Positions 11,290 through 21,583 of a stretch of DNA of 64,000 bases are shown piece after piece. A program made the position numbers and the translations under genes. Position 1 is the stretch's first letter; each line of letters starts with the position of its first letter. The notes beneath the pieces were generated by a model that saw only the letters and a list, made by a program, of their open reading frames with translations, was not told where the DNA came from and did not search any database. Source of the DNA: Arion vulgaris. Taxonomy: Eukaryota > Mollusca > Gastropoda > Stylommatophora > Arionidae. The stretch spans positions 6,074,393 through 6,138,392 of the forward strand of contig CM036775.1 in NCBI GenBank assembly GCA_020796225.1, written 5' to 3'.

Positions 11290-13640
11290 TATTTGATGTG
11301 TAAACTGAAGGTTGTTGCAAAGTGTTAATTGATGAAACTTAACGTGTGAAAATTTGGCCAATTTTCTCTTGTTAGAAGAACTGACTGTTTTATCATTATG
11401 CATTTTTCTGAATTGTTTAAGAATACATTAGACAGTGTGGATAATGCTTTTGAAATAATGCTTGCCTTTGGACATCCATTAGCACTATACCATAAATTCA
11501 TCAACACAATGTTCAGCAATATCATGTAACAATATGATAAGGAGCTTCTTAGCTTTTATGCCAGAAATTTTGCTTCTAATTCTGGTGATATGAGCTCTCT
11601 ATAGCAGCATATGACACAAATGTCATAGTGTAATCGGTTTAGATGGGTATTTTAGCCCTCCTCTATCCAGTAATTGAATGTAGTCAGTTGCAATCTCTGG
11701 CTGAACATCAACTGTCATTGTTTTCTCCATTTGTAAAGGCCTTATGAAATGCACTGAGTTTTCCTACTGATCTTACTGGAGACATATCCAGCAATATATA
11801 CTAATGATTCCTCTGTACCTCTACACAAAGCAGCTCACAATCATTAGATCAATGTGGAAAACACTTTGTCTACATCGACTGATACCATCTTCAAAAGCAC
11901 TATCACATTCATCACCCTCATACTCATAGCTCAGCAAAGTTGAATTGAACAATTATGAGAGACAGATGATGTTAGATACAATAGAGAGTAAATCTCAATT
12001 CTTTTCTGCTCCAATATTTGTTTCACTGATACTAGTTAATTGAACCAGACAATTGACGATATTCACAAAGCGCTTCTAAGTTATCAGTTTGTAATTTCCC
12101 CAAAAGTATGAATTCTACATTCAAAGTAGAAAAGGAATACTAAGCCAGTTCAATCATAACAGTTACAGAATGCAGTAAAGCAGAATATGTCTCTCTGGTT
12201 AGTTTTCCAATGGAAGTAGGCAACTTGCCCCATTCAGTCAACCACACAACAACATTTTTCAAATAAAGAAACAATTCGCTGTTAATTGAAGGTAGTGGAT
12301 TAGCAAAATTATTACGACTATTCCTTCCTCGAATTTACTCTTAACATTCATAATGTGCCACCATCTCCAAATGACCTCAATGAAATCTGTTGTTTCTTGA
12401 CTTCTAGGAACCTCAAAGCTGCAATATTGTACTCACTGAAAATTGCAAGAGCTAGTGAAACTTTCTGCCTCTCTATACTTGAGGGCAAGGGCTTTACTAG
12501 TTAAAGTTGGTGCCAACTTCACAATACTCAGACGCTCATTTTGATACAGTTTTTCAAATGTGAAAAAGAAGCACTTGCTTCTTGGCTAGAATTAATACAA
12601 TTTGAGATTGATGTTTTATTCAGAAGTAACTCGGTTGTGGCGGGATATGATAATGTCTGCTCTGCATCTTTCTGGTTCAGCCAATTTCTCCACAGACATT
12701 TCAACAGATGCACTGAGTCATACAATAAAAAGAATTTTTTTACCAGCAATTCCAGGATTTTCTATATATGTACTGTTGTTTTTAGAAGGTTATTATAAAC
12801 TTTACGGTTAACTGAGTTGTTGTCTGCAAGTACTGCCAGAACTGTGAAACCGCACTTTTGTACACTGTTGATGATCTGAAGAAAATTTTGTGCCAAGATC
12901 CTCTGATGTCATCCTGTACATAGGCGACAGCTCGACAACTTCTCGATAACTTCCAAACACTTATGAAATGAGAAAAGCTGTACTGTTGTTGCTGATTGAG
13001 TTTTCAGCCCTACCAAGTAACCTACCACCTGAGTATGTTACAACTGATTTGATATGAATTTCATCCATTTGTACTGTCACAATCTTTTCCAACTCAGAAA
13101 GTCTGCACTCTTTAAATTTCATGTATGTAGAAAAGCTGCCATCATCATTGAAAATGAAAATCGTGGCATATCCAAAAGGACGTAGCCATCAACCACAGTA
13201 AACAAGTCGTTGATTTTCTAGGCACCACTTATACGTTCAGTAGTTTGCCACTGCTTTCTGAACGGGTGGCGCCATCGTCCTTTGTTAAAATCAACGGAAA
13301 CAATTTGCAAGCAAACTGTCCGCAGCGTGATTCGAACTCAGAACGTCGGGGTTAATAGACCAGTCACTAACCCTGCGGCCACAGACGCCATCATCATTAG
13401 ACAATGAATAGGAGAAGTTAAATTTCTTAATGTGGATGATGTGAGACATAATAAGAGAGATTTTCTGACAAATCTATAGCATGCAGAAGATTTCAAGAAA
13501 ACCATATAGGAAAAGCTGTAATGTACAACTACTGTAGATCTTCTATATTTGTCCTTATTTACAAGTTGTACCTGCTCTAAGATAAATGTTAGTTGTTTTT
13601 CATGTATGTGTGTATTAGTATTTAAAAACACTCACATATT
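11290..13640 (-). pseudogene. P-element transposase remnant
   Basis: Read 3' to 5' on the + strand, successive minus-strand pieces follow P/THAP9 transposase order. At 13640-13400 there is an ILEQVQLVNKDKYRR and ACYRFVRKSLLLCLT region. At 13150-12800 there is QMDEIHIKSVV, GGRLLGRAENS and GFTVLAVLADNN. At 12749-12528 there is KKFFLLYDSVHLLKCLWRNW. At 12530-12330 there is KLAPTLTSKAL and a DFIEVIWRWW piece. At 11700-11600 there is LLDRGGLKYPS, with the C-terminal tail to about 11300. These correspond to the catalytic RNase H-like core, the GTP-binding insertion domain neighbourhood and the C-terminal domain of the family. Stops and frameshifts throughout mean it cannot make a whole transposase. 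Confidence 0.85.
13160..13398 (-). repeat. tRNA-derived SINE family D inside the P element
   Basis: The minus-strand head has TGGCCGCAGGGTTAGTGAC (A box) and GAGTTCGAATC (B box). The body includes the + strand text GATTTTCTAGGCACCACTTA. A body fragment without the head is at 43116-43205. It separates two conserved parts of the P transposase, so it inserted after the transposon. Confidence 0.8.
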
Positions 13641-14084
13641 CTTTAGTCGAGTCGTAGTTCGATTTACATCCAGGAACACACTACTTTTTGCCCATTTTAA
13701 GATGAAAACAATACGCACAAATTCAATTTAACACTCTGCAATATCAGTAATCCAAATATTTGTTGTAGATAAATATACAAGGACTCAAAATCCAGTAAAA
13801 TAACAAGACACGCTGACATTCTATCGTTTACCGACACACACAAAATGTCAGATCACTTTACGGAGTTGTCTGGCTTGGGCTAAAGCCTGGCTGTAGTTCA
13901 ACAGACAAGCCTGTTGTATTTAAACCAACCCGCACGCAACTAGAAGGCACAGTAAATCTTCCACGTCGCTTCATCTAAAGCTTACAGAATCGTTGAAAAA
14001 AATTGTTTCTCAACACCGCAAACAGTCACGTAAGTAAAGATGATATTTTTTAGTTAATATACATTTTAATATATAAGTGTTTGT

Positions 14085-14645
14085 GGATATAAGTGTTACA
14101 GAAGAGACCTCCGTATATTTCGGGGACAGAGAGGAGACCATATATGTTCTTGGGAATATAAGTATTACAGAAGAGATCTCTGTATATTTCGGGGACTTGG
14201 AGAACATATAGATCTAACGGACAGAAGAGACCTCTGTATATTTCGGGGACAGAGAGAACATATAGATCTAACGGACAGAAGATACCTCTGTATTTCGTGG
14301 ACAGAGAGAACATATAACTCAACGGACAGAAGAGACCTCTGTATATTTCGGACTTGGGAACATATAGATCTAACGGACAGAAGAGAACCTGTATAGTTCG
14401 GAAACGGAGAGCTATAGATCTAACGGACAGAAGTGACCTCTGTATTTCTGGGGACGAGAGAACATATAAATCTAACGGACAGAAGAGATCTCTGTATATT
14501 TCGTGGACGGAGAGAACATATAGATCTAACGGACAGAAGAGAACTCTGTATATTTCGGGGACTTGGAGAACATATAGATCTAACGGACAGAAGTGACCTC
14601 TGTATATTTCGGGGACAGAGAGAACATATAGATCTAACGGTCTAA
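14085..14645. repeat. Minisatellite, about 54-bp monomer, 10 copies
   Basis: The monomer includes CTCTGTATATTTCGGGGACA and CATATAGATCTAACGGACAG. Left copies (14085-14200) are more diverged. ORFs on both strands (RTYRSNGQKR repeats) only reflect the array. Confidence 0.92.
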
Positions 14646-14649
14646 CAGT

Positions 14650-14880
14650 GAAGAATTGACTTCATTGCACCAGGTTTACACAAATGGCTCCGTCCCTATC
14701 GGTAGAGATATCATGCTATCTGCCATAAGCATAGCAAGAAGCACGAACTCCATAGCTCCGGCAACAATCCTATGGATCTCATGACAAATTGCACATGTGT
14801 CTCGGTCTGGAATTGAACCCCAACCTTATATACGACAGGGAAACAACTTGACCACTTCGCCAACTAAACGCCCACAAAGA
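14650..14880 (-). repeat. tRNA-derived SINE family C
   Basis: Minus-strand head: GTTTAGTTGGCGAAGTGGTC (A-box region), then GGGTTCAATTCC (B box). The other end on the + strand is GATTGACTTCATTGCACC-like. End fragments recur near 47545-47650 and 54785-54890. Confidence 0.8.
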
Positions 14881-14889
14881 TCAATCCAG

Positions 14890-15265
14890 AAAAAACTCAA
14901 AATCAAAGACAACTGTCTGATACTACAAATAGAAGGAGAAAATTGAGGTATTTTGAAGACAACTGTCTGATACTACAAATAAGAAGGAGAAAATTGAGAT
15001 ATTTTGAAGACAACTGTCTGATACTACAAATAAGAAGGAGAAAATTGAGATATTTTGAAGACAACTGTCTGATACGCCAAATAAGAAGGAGAAAATTGAA
15101 GTATTTTGAAGACAACTGTCTGATACTACAAATAAGAAGGAGAAAATTGAGATATTTTGAAGACAACTGTCTGATACTACAAATAAGAAGGAGAAAATTT
15201 AGGTATTTTGAAGACAACTGTCTGATACTACAAATAAGAAGGAGAAAATTGAGATATTTTGGACA
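14890..15265 (+). repeat. 51-bp minisatellite built from LINE 3' coding sequence
   Basis: About seven copies of a 51-bp unit (17 codons) that stays open in one frame as RRRKLRYFEDNCLILQI repeated. The last copy continues in frame into the LINE C-terminal domain (RRRKLRYFGQMKIHERLEK). Because 51 is a multiple of 3, a 136-codon ORF forms, but it is an array product. Confidence 0.9.
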
Positions 15266-15490
15266 GATGAAGATACACGAAAGGCTGGAGAAGACCATCA
15301 TGGAAGGAGACATTCCTGCAAAGAGAAGAAGAGGAAGACCACAGAGAAGATAGAATTAGGATGTAACTGATGGTTTGAACATGACGGTTGCAGATGCGGG
15401 ACATCTGGCCTATGAGAGATATCACTTTCTAAAGGACTGTTGGGGTGGCAAAGTTATGCCCAGGACAAGCTATTTGATGATGATGATATC
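15255..15490 (+). mobile_element. LINE C-terminal fragment after the 51-bp array
   Basis: Encodes HERLEKTIMEGDIPAKRRRG and then GRPQRR. In shifted frames it continues NMTVADAGHLAYER and a GGKVMPRTSY-like end. This is the terminal domain of an ORF2-type protein. The same family appears at 26690-26900 and, inverted, at 15890-16330. Confidence 0.75.
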
Positions 15491-15639
15491 ATACATTTGA
15501 GGTTGAATTTGATGTCATATTTTGTGTATTTCTGAATAATATCATTTAGTGGACAGTTTATATTTGTTTCTCGTTTCTTGGGAAAATAGTTGCAGATAGT
15601 TATATGTAGGTAGTTTACAGGCAGTTATGAGTTATATGA

Positions 15640-15870
15640 GAACTTTTATCATAGCATTCCGGCCATGTCTATAGGTGCCCCGATATCCGCCTAAACTTAT
15701 ATGAGAACTTTTATCATAGTACTCGGCCATGTCCATAGGTGCCCGATATCCGCCTCAACTATATGAGAACTATTAGCATAGCACCTGGCCATGTCCATAG
15801 GTGCCCTGATATCCGCCTCAACTTATATGAGAACTATTATCATATCACTCCGGCCATGTCCATTATAATC
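15640..15870. repeat. Minisatellite, about 63-66 bp, 3-4 copies
   Basis: Copies share TATATGAGAACT, GGCCATGTCCATAGGTGCCC and GATATCCGCCT. Similarity to family F (CATGTCCATAGGTG) suggests the array grew from a copy of that element. Confidence 0.85.
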
Positions 15871-15889
15871 ATCATCAAATGTCTTGTCC

Positions 15890-16330
15890 TGAGCAGAACT
15901 TTGCTACCCCAACAGTCCTTTGGAATGTCTCTCTACGTAGGCCAGATGTCCCACTTCTGCAACCGTTATTTCAAACCATCATTTACATCCTGAATACACT
16001 CTTCTCCTTGGTCTTCATCTTCTCCTTGGTCTTCATCTTCTCTTGGTCTTCATCTTCTCCTTGGTCTTCATCTTTCCTCTTTGTTGATGCCTCCTTCCAT
16101 GATGGTCTTCATCTTCTCCTCTTTGTTGCGATGCCTCCTTCCATGATGGTCTTCATCTTCTTCTCTTTGTTGCGATGCCTCCTTCCATGATGGTCTTCAT
16201 CTTTCCTCTTTGTTAGCAGATGCCTCCTTCATGATGGTCTTTCCATCCCTTCCCAGTCTTTTGATATATACAAAATACTTCAATTTTCTCATTCTTCTAT
16301 CTAGCATCATCCAGTTTTCAATCAGCTTGT
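15890..16330 (-). mobile_element. LINE C-terminal fragment with internal tandem expansion
   Basis: On the minus strand this carries the EKTIMEGGI-type segment repeated. On the + strand a unit of about 50 bp with CCTCCTTCCATGATGGTC is repeated from about 16080 to 16240, plus short CTTCTCCTTGGT repeats at 16010-16075. Flanks match the same LINE family as 15255-15490. It lies immediately upstream of the serpin coding exon. Confidence 0.7.
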
Positions 16331-16397
16331 TCTTAATCTAATTTCTTTCTTTCTATTTCTATCTCTTGTTAGCAGTGAACTGAGATACTCCCTCGCT

Positions 16398-16558
16398 ATG
16401 AACCACATTTTAATCAACCTGGTATTGTTCAACTTTCTTGGACAACTGGTCACGTGTTCTGTCGTTAGTAAAGTATCAGCTGCATCCACATCGTTCTCAC
16501 AACAACTCTACCAGAAGCTGGCGAAGGATGAGAGCAGCCTTGTTTACTCACCTTACAG
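16398..16558 (+). CDS. Serpin exon 1 (start codon, signal peptide, helix A)
   Basis: The ATG at 16398 opens a frame beginning MNHILINLVLFNFLGQLV, a hydrophobic signal peptide, followed by the mature N-terminus and FSQQLYQKLAKDESSLVYSP, the helix A to strand 6B start of the serpin fold. The exon ends inside a Ser codon (AG | GTAAAA at 16559). Joining to exon 2 restores SPYSIHSILALAYYGAGG, the SPxSIxxALxxxYxGA serpin signature. A pyrimidine-rich stretch and AG at about 16345-16375 suggest that this exon follows a 5'UTR intron. The product is probably a secreted protease inhibitor. The start choice is supported by the signal peptide. The gene extends over about 46 kb to 62725. Confidence 0.9.
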
Positions 16559-16586
16559 GTAAAATGCTTGTATGTTATGGTGCTAT

Positions 16587-16860
16587 AATGTTTGATTGAT
16601 TGATTGATTGATAGGACCATCATCCTTACATGCTCCGCTCTCTTTCTTACAACCAAAGATACCAACCACGAACACCGTAGCACCGGCGAGGGTCCCAATG
16701 TAGTTTGAAACTGGTAAAGATAGTTTAAAATTTTGTTTAAAATCTTTCTAATGAATTTTTCCGGCAGTAGCTTCCAGCCTACTCTTCTCGATTTTGAACT
16801 GCTAAGAGTTCTTTTACATGCTCAAATTAAACACAGGACCTTCGTTATATCGTCCATCAG
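16587..16860 (-). repeat. SINE family B, head truncated, in serpin intron 1
   Basis: Begins on the + strand with GATTGATTGATTGATAGG, the element tail, and carries the shared body (CACCGGCGAGGGTCCC, CTCTTCTCGATTTTGAACTG). It stops before the tRNA-like head. Confidence 0.7.
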
Positions 16861-18290
16861 GTACTAGAGCGGTCAGACTGAGAAAAGATATACACGGATA
16901 TAACACAACAAGGGTGACTCACCTTCTTCTTCTTCTTCGATCTTTGTTTTCGGCCATTTTGATCATTCTTTTTTATGATATTTAAACAGCCTTTGTCAGA
17001 ACTGTTTTTTGTAACGTTGTGCCAATTATGCGCTATAGTGACTAGGCCAACATCCGACCTCGCCAGCATTTTATTTTACTAGGTAGCTTGCCATAGATTG
17101 TACAAGTCCTAACGATCCGTTGTGCCGTATATTTTGACTTGGACCTACACCGAAGAGAAGGAGAGTACTGCGCCCTTTATGACTGTGAGGTCGTTCCGGA
17201 TTAGGAACATACATTTTTTTGGGCACATAAGCTTGTCCTGGAACGGCGTCTTACACGTATAACACACTTGTAACACACTATGTTAATACATTTAGACAGC
17301 CTGTCAAATCTTTACATTGTCGGCCTTACTTTTCTGGCCACTTTGAGTTTATTCCGGAGTAGAAACATTCTCATCTTCTTTGAGGCGCGTGTCGGCACTT
17401 GGCAATTTGCAGTTGCTACTCTGCATTTTTCCTGGCACCGGGAAACACTGGACTGGTGCTACGTACAAATAATGTAGAGGGTCGTTTCATTAGGTGCTGT
17501 CAGCGCAACTTAGATTTTACGCTCATGAAACATCACCAGCCCCGGTTTTTCTGGAGCTGTTAGTTGTAAGAACAACAGTACCGTGGCCGGTTGTTTCAGG
17601 GAAGGCAGTTTCATTAGGCGCTAAAACACATCTTTAGGATTTGCGCACGGTCAACTTTACCCAATAATATATCTGCGCTTGGCCTCCTGTACCTGCAATC
17701 TTCCCTTGCGTCGTCACTTCACATTGTATCTCTTCCGACGATCCTTTGTCGAGGGCTGGCAAAGGCGTTACCACCATTTCTTCGAGGGGACATAAATATT
17801 TTCCTCCTGACGACTCGTACCTTGTCAATTTTATACGATTCGTTTATTAGCAACTCATTTCAGGTCCCCACCTCAGGGCTCCAAATTTTGCCCCATGTGA
17901 GCCCACGTCTCTTCTCTGGATGCACTCCTCATCCCTGTGTGCGGCCATTTACTCCGGGGGAGTTGGCATTCGTTCATTAACGATCATACACTACTATTCC
18001 TTACGTTTCAGCAACAATTTGGTCGACTTTCATCGACTTCGGCCAGGAGATGCATGCATTTGGTTCAGGGATTTTGGACCTGCATTACTTTTCAGTGCTT
18101 GCACTACTATCACTACCTGTAGCTCTCTCTCAATCCCTACCCTCTTGGCCAGGCAGAAACCGTTGTTTGTTTCCAGGGTCACCGCGTGGAGGTGGGGTAG
18201 AATCTTGATTAGTCTCAGCTCACTAATCCTGGCGCACCGTTGTCCCTATACGCATTTGACCCTGGGCGACTGATCTTGTCCTGGAACTTA
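16860..18290 (-). repeat. Copy of uncharacterised interspersed repeat, composite
   Basis: The CTTCTTCTTCTTCG run at about 16925 and AGGCCAACATCCGACC match, in reverse, the tail of the GAAGAAG-ended family. The sequence 17200-17490 is repeated in inverted orientation at 42210-42660 (GTAGAGGGTCGTTTCA pairs with TGAAACGACCCTCTAC). 17880-18270 matches, in reverse, 43470-43810 and 24850-25060. Short ORFs here have no recognisable motif. Confidence 0.6.
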
Positions 18291-18619
18291 AATTAAAGCT
18301 CCCACTCCTACGCTTAACGACAAGAGTGGAAACTAAATCTATCATCTACATGTGGAAAGACAATAGACACAAATGTTGTATGTTTTTACTTTTAAAAAAA
18401 AGTTGTATTGTTTGTTGCTTTAATGTTGCATGATTCACGAAGCGTTTTCTGTGTCTGGCTCTGCATGCAGGAGAGTCTGGTCGGTTATTCTCTATTAAAA
18501 ATGACAATTTGTCATCTATGTGGTGGCCCGTAGAATACGCAACGACTGAAACGACCCATAAAATACGATGTTCGGGGCCCCAGCCAAGGGTTTCCCGATC
18601 AAAGAAACGACATTGCCAA

Positions 18620-19240
18620 TGCAAATTGCCTAGTGCCGAACCGAGCGTCTATAAAACGTCCCAGGACCCTGTTCTCTACGTTGGGAACTACTGCTTCCTT
18701 GTAGTTTTGGTTGGGGAAAATCAAAGACTAGCGGAGTAAACCGTAAACAAAACTGGACGGTAGGCAAACCGAGCAGTCCATTAACAAAACAGGTATTGCT
18801 GGACAGATGACGCTCATCAGCCCGGGAGGGCAGTTCGTCTAAGGGTCGCTGCCCTGAAAGAAAATAGCAACCTGCTGCCTTGTGGGTTCTGGCTGGGGAG
18901 AGTCAAAGGTTAACGGGAGCGAGCCAGTAAACGTTGGTTGAAATCGGACACACGGCCGAAAGACAATCAACTAAGCTCTAATTGGCACTGAACGTTGTGA
19001 CCTAGCTACCCATGCTAAGACTGCATAGACCAAATTTTTACATGAATATGTCTAATTTAGAATATCGATATGGTGCTACGCCTGTGGAGATCCGTCGGGC
19101 AGGACGAGTGTCGGGTCCCATATACCTCGAAGGGGCCCGTTTTTTGCTACCGACGGTCCCCGTCCTCCAACTCGACAAAGCAGCGAGCGAGGCCCATGGG
19201 AAAAAGCTACTGGTTCAATACGACAAAGTACTGGCCAGCG
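18620..19240 (+). repeat. 5' region of an I-like LINE
   Basis: Shares GGGGAAAATCAAAGACTAGCGG-type blocks with 25610-25950 and 44250-44600, and in reverse with 38840-39120. It runs directly into the endonuclease frame of the LINE that follows. I therefore read it as that element's 5' untranslated and ORF1 region, although an ORF1 protein is not recognisable. Confidence 0.5.
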
Positions 19241-20405
19241 GCGATTAAACTTTGTACTATGGAATGCCGAAGGTATTCAGCACAAAAAGCAAGCACTCGC
19301 AATAAGACTTGCAAAAGATGAAATTGATGTTGCGTGCATACAAGAAACCCATCTAAATGCCCAACATAGATTCGAGATCAGAGGTTACCAAACCTTCAGA
19401 CTAGACAGAGAAGGGCACAAGGGTGGAGTCTTCACCCTAGTTCGAAACGGCATTCCAGTAAAGCAAGTGGATGTAACTACAGGAAGTGCCGGCGCAGCAG
19501 AGATCGTAGGCGTCTTAATTACATGTGAAGAAATGCAGAGTCTTCTGTATAACTTATACTGTCCAAGTGACATCTCGCTGTCACTCAACGAAATGAGTAT
19601 CAACGACACAGCATGCATGGTGGTCGGTGATTTCAATAGTCACTCAGAAACATGGGGCTACCTCGAAACGAACAGCAGAGGCGTAGAAGTGGAAGACTGT
19701 GAGGTAGAGAACAACCTGTTCCTCATCAATGCCCCAGACGACCCGCCAACCTTCTACTCGAGAAGGTGGCATACGACTAGCACCCCTGACTTGACCTTCG
19801 CAACAAGTGACCTCACCACAAAAACAGTACGTACGGTCACAAAGCATCTCGGAGATAGTGACCATAGGCCCGTCCAGCTACAAGTAGACCTAAAATTTGT
19901 ACCCAAGTCCAAAATGTGGTTGTCACGGTGTAACTACAAAAAAGCCAATTGGAAACAGTACGGGGCACTGACTGATGCCAATGTTGAACGCATCAACATG
20001 CTTGAAAAGAAAAACATGCGAACCGTGGCAAGGGAACTTTCACAAGCAATCCTGAAAGCGGCACGGGAAACCATTCCTAGAGTCGCACGGAAGGATTACA
20101 AGCCATACTGGACAGCAGAGATTCAGAAGCTTGAAAGCGACCTTGAATTGGCAAGGAGTGAGGCAGAAAAGGCACAGTCAGTAACAACCAATACTGCTTA
20201 CAAGGCAGCAGCAGAAAAATACAAGCGTGAGGTCAAACGATCAGCAAGACAGAGTTGGGTTGAAAAGACCGAATCCCTGAACCTTGATAGGGACGACCAT
20301 ACATTTTGGAAGTTAGCAAAAGCGCTAAGTGACGAACTACCAATAGTCCTCGAACAGGATAAAAAGATGTCGTTGGGAAGGGACGCCGCAAACATCCTAA
20401 TGTGA
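19230..20405 (+). pseudogene. I-like LINE: endonuclease domain and linker
   Basis: One open frame from about 19230, upstream of the first Met at 19467, to the TGA at 20403. It begins LWNAEGIQHKKQALAIRLA, then DVACIQETHLN (catalytic Glu), HKGGVFTLVRNG, MVVGDFNSHSETWG (the GDFN Asp/Asn motif), TPDLTFATSD and LGDSDHRPV (the SDHxP motif). This is a complete apurinic-type endonuclease order. A charged linker toward the RT follows (ARKDYKPYW, then an Arg/Lys-rich segment). In a functional element it would nick the target DNA to prime reverse transcription. This copy lacks most of the RT. Confidence 0.88.
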
Positions 20406-20455
20406 ACAAAAATATGCCGAAGTCAGCAGAGTAAGCATAGCAAAAGAAAGAATCG

Positions 20456-21300
20456 ATGACACCAAGAAAAAGCGAGAGCCCTCAAGGCGAGCCAAGAAAG
20501 ACTGATAGTCACCTAACGGTTACTTTCACCAGTAATGAGTTGGAAGAGGCATTAAGGGAGCTGAAGCTCAGAAAGTCGCACGGAAAGGATGGGGTCACAA
20601 ATGAGATGCTTAAGAACTTGGTTACTAGAGCAAAGGTAGTCCTACTGGCCGTCCTAAATATGTCACGGAGAACAGGTATAGTACCACGAGAATGGAAGGA
20701 AGCGATCATGGTACTCATCCTAAAACCAGGCAAAAATAAACTCCACCCGGCGAGTTACAGACCAATAATCCTCCTGAGCTGCACGGGCAAACTCATGGAA
20801 GCATAGGAGTCCCTCTAAAGGAGAGAGTAAAACAGTTTTTCAGCCAACCGTATCTTTTCTTAATCTTTGTAGCAAATGCGACAGCCTTAGCAGACATGCC
20901 TACTGAATCCAAGAGGGCGCAGATTCCTACTTTGCCATGTATGCCGACGACCTGGCAATATGGGCAAGGGAAGAGTCAATGCCCATAGCAACCAATCGAC
21001 TGCAAGCTACGTTAAATAACCTGGAAGTGTAGTCAAAAAGTGTTCACAAATAGACTAAAAAAGTGGAATAGGAACTTTAATACGTCTAAAACCACTTACA
21101 CTGTGTTCTCCCAAAACAACCAGGATCACAAAATTAAGCTTAAAATCAATGGACAAGATCTTCCAGAAAACAAGACCACAACGTACCTCGGAGTCACACT
21201 CGACCGAAAGCTGACTTGGTGCCCCCATATTGAAAATGCAACGGCAAAAGTGAGACACAGGCTCACGATGATGCGCAAACTCGCAGGCTCCACGTGGGAA
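20456..21300 (+). pseudogene. I-like LINE: partial RT with internal deletion
   Basis: 20456-20806 encodes the start of RT: LRKSHGKDGVTNEMLKNL, REWKEAIMVLILKPGK and SYRPIILLSCTGKLMEA (motifs 0-2). The fingers/palm segment with motifs A and B is missing. Sequence resumes near 20935 with MYADDLAIWAREES (motif C intact), then TTYLGVTLDRKLTW and RLTMMRKLAGSTW. It ends abruptly at about 21300 where other copies continue into a thumb and RNase H. It is therefore deleted internally and truncated at the 3' end. Confidence 0.85.
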
Positions 21301-21583
21301 TAAACACCCCACTGACACGTGGTACTGACACGTCTAGGGAATGGACTCATAATGCTCTGGCAAGACTAGGGAATAGACTCATAGTGCTCTGACAAGACTA
21401 GGGAATGGACTAAACTAGTACAAGATATTTAGATAGACAACTAAATGTCACAAGGAACGCATACTCTATGGAACCAATCACAAATCAATTACAAAGAACT
21501 CAGTTCCACGCGTGAGGAAAGGATATGGTCCTTCTACCTCCAGCACTCTAGGGCCTAGAAATGTAAAATTACAAACATTTCAT
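21300..21583. other. Spacer with short repeats
   Basis: Contains three imperfect copies of GGGAATGGACTCATAGTGCT (about 21336-21420). No gene is seen. Confidence 0.5.

Larger units (their letters stand above)
10652..13895 (-). mobile_element. P-element-like DNA transposon with terminal inverted repeats
   Basis: Inverted ends of about 32 bp share ACAGCCAGGCTTTAGC and GCCAGACAACTC. The left end is 10652-10684 and the right end 13864-13895. The same 7 bp, GTTCAAC, lies just outside each end (10645-10651 and 13896-13902), consistent with a target duplication; P elements usually make 8 bp. Between the ends is a decayed P/THAP9-type transposase on the minus strand. A tRNA-derived SINE (13160-13398) is inserted within it. 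Length is 3244 bp including the SINE. No THAP zinc finger was found near the right end. Confidence 0.85.

Noticed and set aside
13330..13398. tRNA gene on the minus strand
   Set aside because: It has good A and B boxes but continues into a SINE body shared with 43116-43205. It is a SINE head rather than a tRNA. The same applies at 5030-5092, 14810-14880 and 27120-27205.
17920..18273. 117-codon ORF before the I-like LINE
   Set aside because: It lies in a dispersed non-coding repeat, and other copies do not keep the frame.
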